The notes beneath the pieces were generated by a model. That model did not search any database, had not been told where the DNA came from, and saw only the letters and a list, made by a program, of their open reading frames with translations. The position numbers were made by a program, and so were the translations under genes. DNA of 64,000 nucleotides from Azorinus chamasolen. Lineage: Eukaryota > Mollusca > Bivalvia > Cardiida > Solecurtidae. Each line of letters opens with the position of its first letter. Positions within the stretch are counted from its first letter, which is position 1. This document shows, piece by piece, positions 59,103 through 64,000 of the stretch. The stretch covers positions 26,380,334 through 26,444,333 of the forward strand of contig OY755238.1 in NCBI GenBank assembly GCA_963576725.1, written 5' to 3'.

Positions 59103-59209
59103 CTGTATAGTGATGAGTACAGCAGTCATAACATGTTCATACATGGCTAATCGGTTTGTACTGAAATGATACTAACCATAAGCCTGTTGTACATATGGTG
59201 TCTACTAAT

Positions 59210-59335
59210 CTCCTTCCCTCATATAAACGCCCTTCACACGTATGCAAACAGAGTAGACTCAGATCAGACGGTCCCTATAGGAGCCGTCTGATCACGTTCT
59301 GCTCTGTTTGAATTTGATATGATATAGATCTGATT
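59210..59335. repeat. pB-A MITE, left and core
   Basis: CTCCTTCCCTCATATAAACG, GCAAACAGAGTAGACTCAGA, CCCTATAGGAGCCGTCTGAT, TTCTGCTCTGTTTG. Confidence 0.75.
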
Positions 59336-59867
59336 CTACAGTTTTTGTCAAAGCAAAAAAATCCTTTTAAGAGGTTACATTACAAAACTGAAGCTAAATA
59401 TTCACGATACCATTACGAATATCAAATACATGTAGTTAAAGGTTTATACTGGCATTATGGGACAGAGATCTACAATGTTTACAAAGTCTTGAAGAGGCAT
59501 ACATATGAAATAACTTATGTCTCCATATTCACTGAAGCTTTTATGACCAACCATATTATATTTATACCACACGTGTGCCCATGTCGGTTTAGCGTAACTA
59601 TACATCCTAGAACGTCATACACAGGAAATATAGTACATACATTTCTTGTCAAGATTCTATGTAACTTTGTATTACATTTGTACTTTCGTTCTGCATTGGC
59701 CGACCACGTGTTCTTATAAGCAGCAATGTTTCTTCATAGAGTTACTGATTTAAAGGGATGGTTTTTAATATAAAATGCACAGATTATTACAATTTTGATA
59801 ATCAATCTGGAATGTGCTACAGTGCTTACACATGTACAGGAGTACAGATAAGATACCTTAATTAATA
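59336..59867. other. Intronic stretch with an unsupported 124-codon plus-strand frame
   Basis: 59345-59719 (+) is open but starts in pB-A sequence, shows no motif, domain or repeat partner, and lies antisense in the intron between exons a and b. I treat it as chance. Confidence 0.45.
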
Positions 59868-59998
59868 CAGTTTGAAAACCATTGTGATAAATAGAGCATT
59901 TTCTTCATAGGAGCAAATGCTCTATTTATCACAATGGTTTCAAAACGTGACATTTACAGAGGCGTCAAAGGGCTTCAATATGAGGGAAATGGGTTATC
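59868..59998. repeat. pB-B MITE, right half
   Basis: GTTTGAAAACCATTGTGATA, tip TTCTTCATAGGAGCAAATGC, right end GAGGGAAATGGGTTAT. Confidence 0.75.
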
Positions 59999-59999
59999 G

Positions 60000-60140
60000 A
60001 TGATTCTGTTTCTGGTTCTGCTGCTGACGCTGGTGATGGTGGCGATGGTGATGATGTTTCTGGTACTGCTGCTGACGCTGATGGTAATGATGGTGATGAT
60101 GGTGATGATGGTAATGATGGTAATTATGGTGATGGTGGTG
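60000..60140. repeat. GATGGT/CTGCTGACGCTG microsatellite
   Basis: Two copies of TTCTGCTGCTGACGCTG-like sequence, then (GATGGT)n with AATGATGGT variants, ending one base before the donor of exon a. Confidence 0.9.
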
Positions 60141-60146
60141 ACTTAC

Positions 60147-60248
60147 CAAACGTTGACAATATTCCACAAATGATCCACACAAGCAGACTTAGACCCACAG
60201 AGCCTGTCCCTTCCAGCACTCCCTTTGGAGATATGAAAAGCCCGGAAC
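60147..60248 (-). CDS. SLC7 exon a: helix 1b to helix 2
   Basis: 102 nt, enters with two bases completing a Gly codon and leaves with one base. It encodes [19 protein letters not shown] followed by a hydrophobic helix [15 protein letters not shown]. The unwound GSG of helix 1 is the substrate carboxylate-binding turn in this family. Acceptor CAG at 60251-60249; donor GTAAGT at 60146-60141. The donor abuts a GATGGT microsatellite. The preceding exon, with the start codon and helix 1a, was not found up to 64000. Confidence 0.9.
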
Positions 60249-60442
60249 CTGTCCAGTTAGACAAAGCTTTCATCAAACAATGAAGATATGGCGTGATATG
60301 TTTATTTTTTTATCAGCAACAAAATTGTGACAGCAAACAATAATTTGCTTCAAAAAGGAAAGTATGCATTTCTTGTTTTTGAAGTGGTACCAATGTGTTA
60401 GATAATTATCCTTTACCCTTCCCCTGTCCAACTGTTCACCTG
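60249..60442. other. Intron upstream of exon a
   Basis: Beyond the acceptor no exon is visible; 60421-60442 begins to show a TTCCCCT-type MITE edge. Confidence 0.4.
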
Positions 60443-60690
60443 TGTAACCCTTTCGGCGCCAAAGTTCTAATTGTCGTCTGCAATCCATTTTTTGTTAAAT
60501 CATTTGGTACAATAAGGAAATGAGATAATTAAATGCAAATTTCAAAGGAGTAAAGCATATATATCGAAAACGAGATTGAGACAACAAGTGAAGTCCCTGA
60601 TCAGACGCCGCCTTGAAAAGGCGGCGTCTGATCTAGGACTGCACTATTTATCTTGGTGCATTTATGCGATATTGGCGGTGAAAGGGTTAA
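60443..60690. mobile_element. TTAA-class palindromic MITE with GGCGGC tip
   Basis: GTAACCCTTTCGGCGCCAAA ... TATTGGCGGTGAAAGGGTTAA; core CCCTGATCAGACGCCGCC around TTGAAAAGG. A pB-I relative with an unusual GC-rich core. Confidence 0.8.
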
Positions 60691-60769
60691 CATTCATGAA
60701 CGAAATATGATATCAAGAATACTTATTACATAAATATTAAGAATGGTATATTTATACAGGTTGTTTGTC

Positions 60770-60880
60770 ATTAATAGAAACTGTGGGGACCATAAGCAAA
60801 CAGAGCAGACCATGATCAGATACCTTCTATAGTTGCCGTCTGGTCTTGGTCTACTCTGTTTGCAAGTGCGTGAACATGCG
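60770..60880. repeat. pB-A core
   Basis: CATAAGCAAACAGAGCAGAC, ATACCTTCTATAGTTGCCGT, GGTCTACTCTGTTTGCAAGT. Confidence 0.75.
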
Positions 60881-61015
60881 TTAATAAGAAAACAAGGTTT
60901 ACAAAATACACAGTTACGCGGTATGTCCTCTGGATACATACTGTTTATAATTGCCTTAGTGCCTCTGTCTGAGATAACAATCCACGATGAACCTAATGTC
61001 ATACATAAACAGTAT

Positions 61016-61208
61016 ATAGTAAACCCTCTCTTTAACGACCACTAAATTGTGTTAATTAGTCGGTATTTAGGGCAGGTGGCTGCTTGAAGCAAGGTGAAAG
61101 TAAAACAGATCGCTCCTATAGTAGCGTTCTGTTTTACATTCACCTTGGTTTAAGCAGCCACCTTCCTTTAGCACAAAACACTCAATGTATTTTAGGGGCC
61201 GTTGTAGA
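61016..61208. mobile_element. pogo-C1 MITE, ends decayed
   Basis: AGTAAACCCTCTCTTTAACG left; stem GTGAAAGTAAAACAGATCGC; tip GCTCCTATAGTAGC; right end GGGGCCGTTGTAGATAC decayed. Confidence 0.82.
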
Positions 61209-61369
61209 TACTTAATACGAATTCAGAACAAAACAAAGATGAACAGGAGAAGTACTGCCAGGGATGGGAAGTTTTGAAGCAGATCACAATATGTGAAGAG
61301 GATCAATCTTATAGTGGAAACAATAATGTTAGCTAAATCTCTGATTTGCTGAACTTTTCATTGACTTCC
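61209..61369. other. No recognised feature
   Basis: Short unassigned stretch. Confidence 0.4.
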
Positions 61370-61440
61370 GTGAGAAACTGTTGACCGAGTGTCAAACAGC
61401 TAGGGTCCAATCTGGGTCCAAGCTGTGTACAAATACCAGT
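61370..61440. repeat. pB-I fragment
   Basis: GAGTGTCAAACAGCTAGGGT then CCAATCTGGGTCCAAGCTGT; core deleted. Confidence 0.55.
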
Positions 61441-61465
61441 CAATATGCACTTAGCGTGGGGACAA

Positions 61466-61683
61466 TTAACCCTTTCCGTCATATAAACGCGTTTTTCGTT
61501 TTTGCAAAAAGAGTAAACCCAGATTAGACGGCTCCTACAGGGTCTGCTCTGTTTGCTTATGAAACTAAACAGATATGACTAGAGTTTCTACTTATAACAA
61601 AACATCCTATCAGCTGATAGATATTCATAATGTCATTATTTCACACACAAATATTGAACATGGAAAGGGTTAAATGTCTTATT
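61466..61683. mobile_element. pB-A MITE, complete ends, shortened core
   Basis: TTAACCCTTTCCGTCATATA ... GAACATGGAAAGGGTTAA with TTAA on both sides. The core jumps from GACGGCTCCTACAG to GGTCTGCTCTGTTTGC. Confidence 0.82.
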
Positions 61684-61704
61684 GTCATAGAATACAGTAA
61701 ACCC

Positions 61705-61898
61705 CCGCTAATGCGACCACCTAAAGAGGTATCATTCTGGGTGCTAGATGCAGGTGGTAGCTTAATGCAGGACAAAATTAATGCAGAAAGCTCCTTGAGG
61801 AGCTTTCTGCATTACTTTTGTCCTGCATTAAGCAACCACCTGCTTATTAAGACATCCATGCTTATTCATTAAGTGGTCGCATTAGAGGGGTTTTACTG
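61705..61898. mobile_element. pogo-C4-like MITE with TA TSD
   Basis: CAGTAAACCCCCGCTAATGC ... GCATTAGAGGGGTTTTACTG between TA dinucleotides; stem GCAGGTGGTAGCTTAATGCA, tip GCTCCTTGAGGAGC. Confidence 0.9.
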
Positions 61899-62321
61899 TA
61901 TGTGATATCGCGAAATATCAAACTTCGTTCCTCCCCACCTCCTGTCTATATAAATAGTTAATGCTGTAAGTGGGCTCACTGATCTACTGATGACAGATAC
62001 GCTATCAGATGATGGACACATATTGTTTTGTGAAACTCTCCATTCTAACGCTCTACTCCACAGAAACGCGTTTCAACGCCTTTGAAAAAAACAGTGTAGA
62101 CCCAGATCTGTTTGCTTATTATATACATGTAGTTCTGATTCAGCAATTGTGTGCCATCGTCAAAAATACCCGTGTTCACGTTTCATCTTAAAAATCGTTT
62201 AACTGATAATTTTTGTATCAGATATATAAAATGATAAAATTTATTGACAAACAATAGAGAATCACCATATAAGCAAACAGAGCAGACCCTGATCAGACAG
62301 TTTCTTGTTGTAATCTGTTTG
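61899..62321. other. No gene; pB-A traces
   Basis: 62050-62120 (AACGCGTTTCAACGCCTTTG, AACAGTGTAGACCCAGATCT) and 62268-62320 (AAGCAAACAGAGCAGACCCT) are pB-A cores lacking one arm. Confidence 0.5.
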
Positions 62322-62513
62322 CAGTAAAATAGACCCTCTTAAACGAACGTTACATTTAGTATAAATATCGGTCTTTAAATATCGGTCTTTGAAAAAGGTG
62401 GAAGCTTAATGCAGAAGGAAAATCACGACTTTCATCCTGCATTAAGCACCTGCCAAAAAGTATCTACATGTATTTGTTTCTCTACTAGATTCCGGTTCAG
62501 AGGTTTGTTTTAC
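62322..62513. mobile_element. pogo-C2 MITE, tip deleted
   Basis: CAGTAAAATAGACCCTCTTA ... GGTTCAGAGGTTTGTTTTAC. ATATCGGTCTTTGAAA is doubled; the tip is cut to AAATCACGACTTT. Confidence 0.78.
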
Positions 62514-62579
62514 TTTATATGGAGTTAAGGATTAGAACAACTAATATGCGAAAATAGCTGACTGGTTAGTGTGGAGAGT

Positions 62580-62609
62580 TTGGTGGTGGTGGTGGTGGTG
62601 GTGGTGTGT

Positions 62610-62654
<45 letters not shown>

Positions 62655-62667
62655 GGGGGGGGGGGGG
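62580..62667. repeat. (GGT)n(GT)n(G)n microsatellite
   Basis: Three consecutive simple-repeat blocks; the poly-G end is about 16 bases and is likely length-unstable. Confidence 0.95.
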
Positions 62668-62975
62668 TAATGAAGAAATATCCTGCATAGCATTCGTCTT
62701 GCATTGGACCGTCCAGAACTGCACCACTTCTGACTGGTCGTTATAGTGCTTGGCATAGTGTTTCTGTTCTTGGTAAAGTGGGCACGATAACAGGTCATTG
62801 TCAATTCAATAGACAGTATACGTATATATACCAAGTCATCAAGTCTCCCTATAGGTCTTTACTGCTTATACGTGTTGCATTATTAATTCAATTTACTTAA
62901 AACAAAACAAAACAAAAACAAAACAACATAAGAAATAAAACAAAAGCCTTATAAACAGAGAAAAATGTAAATTAT
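62668..62975. other. No gene; short AAAAC microsatellite
   Basis: 62899-62945 is (AAAAC)n-rich. Otherwise unassigned. Confidence 0.5.
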
Positions 62976-63218
62976 ACACAGAAAAACTCGATTATCCGAT
63001 CACTCAAACACGTATTACTATCGAGTCATAATCGACCATTAATACAGGTGGCAGCTTAATACAGGATATACGTCATGCCGAAAGCTCATGCCTTGGGAGC
63101 TTTCTGTATGACTACCTCCTTTGGGATGGGAGCTTTCTGTATGACTAGCTCCTTGGGAGCTTTTCTGTATAACTCGCTCATATGGGAGCTTTCTGTATGA
63201 CTTTTAACCTGATTGTAC
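62976..63218. mobile_element. pogo-C3 MITE with amplified right tip arm
   Basis: CACAGAAAAACTCGATTATC left end; GGTGGCAGCTTAATACAGGA stem. After the tip the segment GGGAGCTTTCTGTATGACT is repeated four times instead of once. Confidence 0.8.
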
Positions 63219-63330
63219 CTGAAGTATCAGGGTATGAACTGTTTGTCATGTTACACTTTCTTTTAAAACAATCCCTATGTATTCATCACAAGCTTGACCT
63301 GTTTTGAATCTGGATAAGTCCATTTGGAAA
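63219..63330. repeat. H repeat
   Basis: GGTATGAACTGTTTGTCATG, TTACACTTTCTTTTAAAAC, CAAGCTTGACCTGTTTTGAA. Confidence 0.6.
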
Positions 63331-63536
63331 ATCCGTGTTATAAGAGTTATGGCGTAAACAGTCACCTGCCTCAAAACGTTTCCTTAGCCTACAGTTCAGT
63401 TTAATTAGGTGTCATCTGTTTATACACCATATGTTACAATCGATTTTGTTGGTTTCTTTGTACATGTATGTAAAATGAAATAAAACGAAGCTGTCATCTT
63501 TCAATATAAATGCAGCTCACACCTAGTATTATAATA
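63331..63536. other. No recognised feature
   Basis: Unassigned. Confidence 0.4.
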
Positions 63537-63742
63537 CAGTAAAAACCTCTAAACCGGATGCTCAACTTAGTATAAATATCGGTCTTGGAGACAATTAGTA
63601 GCTTAATGGTAGTTGGCAGATTAATGAAAGTCGTTCAGAAAGCTCCTCTAGGAGCATCATGCATGACTTTCACCCTGCATCAAGCAGCCACCTGCTTAAA
63701 AGTATCTAAATATTTGTCTACTAGTTTAGATGGAGTTTACTG
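63537..63742. mobile_element. pogo-C2 MITE with TA TSD
   Basis: CAGTAAAAACCTCTAAACCG ... GTTTAGATGGAGTTTACTG next to TA. The left stem has a partial duplicate (GTAGCTTAATGGTAGTTGGC); tip GCTCCTCTAGGAGC. Confidence 0.88.
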
Positions 63743-63854
63743 TATGTACAAAACCTAGTAGGACAATAGAAACTAGATACATGTATACAACATTTACCTT
63801 AATTGCTGTTTGAATTCGGACAACCAATCCCCCTTCTCTGTGCGTTTGAAAATC

Positions 63855-64000
63855 TTAATAAGTCAATTTGGCACCATTTTGACAAGTTTGAATTAGACTG
63901 ATATTGTAGCAAAAAGTATAGACCCTGATCAAACTGCTAGTTTAGGGGCATTTTGAAAAAGTTAATTTGGCACCATTTTGACAAGTTTGAATTAGACTGA
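63855..64000. repeat. Direct repeat at the window end
   Basis: AATTTGGCACCATTTTGACA then AGTTTGAATTAGACTGA occurs twice (63866- and 63964-), about 98 bp apart, with a pB-type half core (GACCCTGATCAAACTGC) between. It may continue beyond the edge. Confidence 0.75.

Larger units (their letters stand above)
14571..60248 (-). other. SLC7-type amino acid transporter gene (span of recognised exons)
   Basis: Eleven minus-strand exons encode 428 contiguous codons of a heteromeric amino acid transporter light chain (LeuT fold, 12 membrane helices, plasma membrane). Order from 5': 60248-60147, 59102-58969, 50853-50715, 48401-48276, 46912-46816, 45275-45231, 42599-42476, 38473-38373, 35477-35381, 16539-16390, 14739-14571. 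Every junction has AG before and GT after the exon, and every phase joins in frame. Family marks are the helix-1 GSG turn, the [10 protein letters not shown] block, the cysteine before helix 4 that in this family forms the disulfide to an SLC3 heavy chain, and the helix-6 DGWNNLNFVTEE block. By eye it is nearest b(0,+)AT (SLC7A9), which exchanges cystine and dibasic for neutral amino acids with rBAT; this orthology is inference. The family is about 490-510 residues, so roughly 40 N-terminal residues and the C-terminal tail are missing from the firm model. Intron 9 of the model is 18.8 kb and holds four retrotransposons. Confidence 0.9.

Noticed and set aside
59345..59719. 124-codon plus-strand frame
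   Set aside because: Begins in MITE sequence, no motif, antisense inside an intron; length alone is not evidence in AT-rich DNA of this size.
62541..62834. Minus-strand frame with His/Thr/Pro runs
   Set aside because: Product of the GGT/GT/G microsatellite.
63796..63845. Possible upstream SLC7 exon ending GGLVVRIQTAIK before a GTAAAT donor on the minus strand
   Set aside because: It does not give the helix-1a sequence needed before exon a, its end phase does not match (phase 1 required), and the adjacent DNA is repetitive.

Overview
The window looks like nuclear DNA of a marine invertebrate, most likely a bivalve mollusc. The genes are split by GT-AG introns, the DNA is AT-rich, and introns and flanks are packed with palindromic MITEs, Penelope-like elements, APE-type non-LTR retrotransposons and small tandem arrays. 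The species and the mollusc assignment are inferences from style; nothing here proves them.

The only host gene I can support lies on the minus strand and spans about 46 kb (60248 down to 14571, possibly to 11502). Eleven exons, recognised by protein motifs and bounded by AG/GT splice sites with fully compatible phases, add up to 428 codons of an SLC7 (heteromeric amino acid transporter light chain) protein, closest by eye to b(0,+)AT/SLC7A9. The N-terminal exon is not seen and probably lies beyond 64000. A candidate last exon is at 11502-11671.

Layout: 1-11.5 kb is mostly unrecognised DNA with scattered MITEs and arrays. 11.5-16.5 kb holds the 3' exons among MITEs. 16.5-31.5 kb is retrotransposon territory inside one 18.8-kb intron: Penelope-like copy 1, a non-LTR element with an intact 824-codon RT frame, a decayed Penelope-like copy 2, then a second non-LTR element with ORF1 and a broken ORF2. 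31.5-60.2 kb carries the remaining exons separated by MITEs, satellites and foldbacks. 60.3-64 kb is MITE-rich flank or first intron.

Family names used below. pB-A, pB-B, pB-I and pB-F are palindromic MITEs with TTAA at both ends and terminal CCC/CTC..., piggyBac-like by TSD and ends. pogo-C (C1-C4) start CAGTAAAACC and sit between TA dinucleotides, as in the pogo/Tigger branch of Tc1/mariner. D1/D2 are long inverted repeats ending GGGTCCATGC or GGNCCAAGG. G, H and N are unclassified repeats. J is a SINE-like retroposon that shares the 3' tail of the Penelope-like copies. The main structural surprises are a 14-bp palindromic centre shared by several otherwise different MITE families, tandem arrays born from MITE ends and from splice sites of the transporter gene, and several precise nested insertions.
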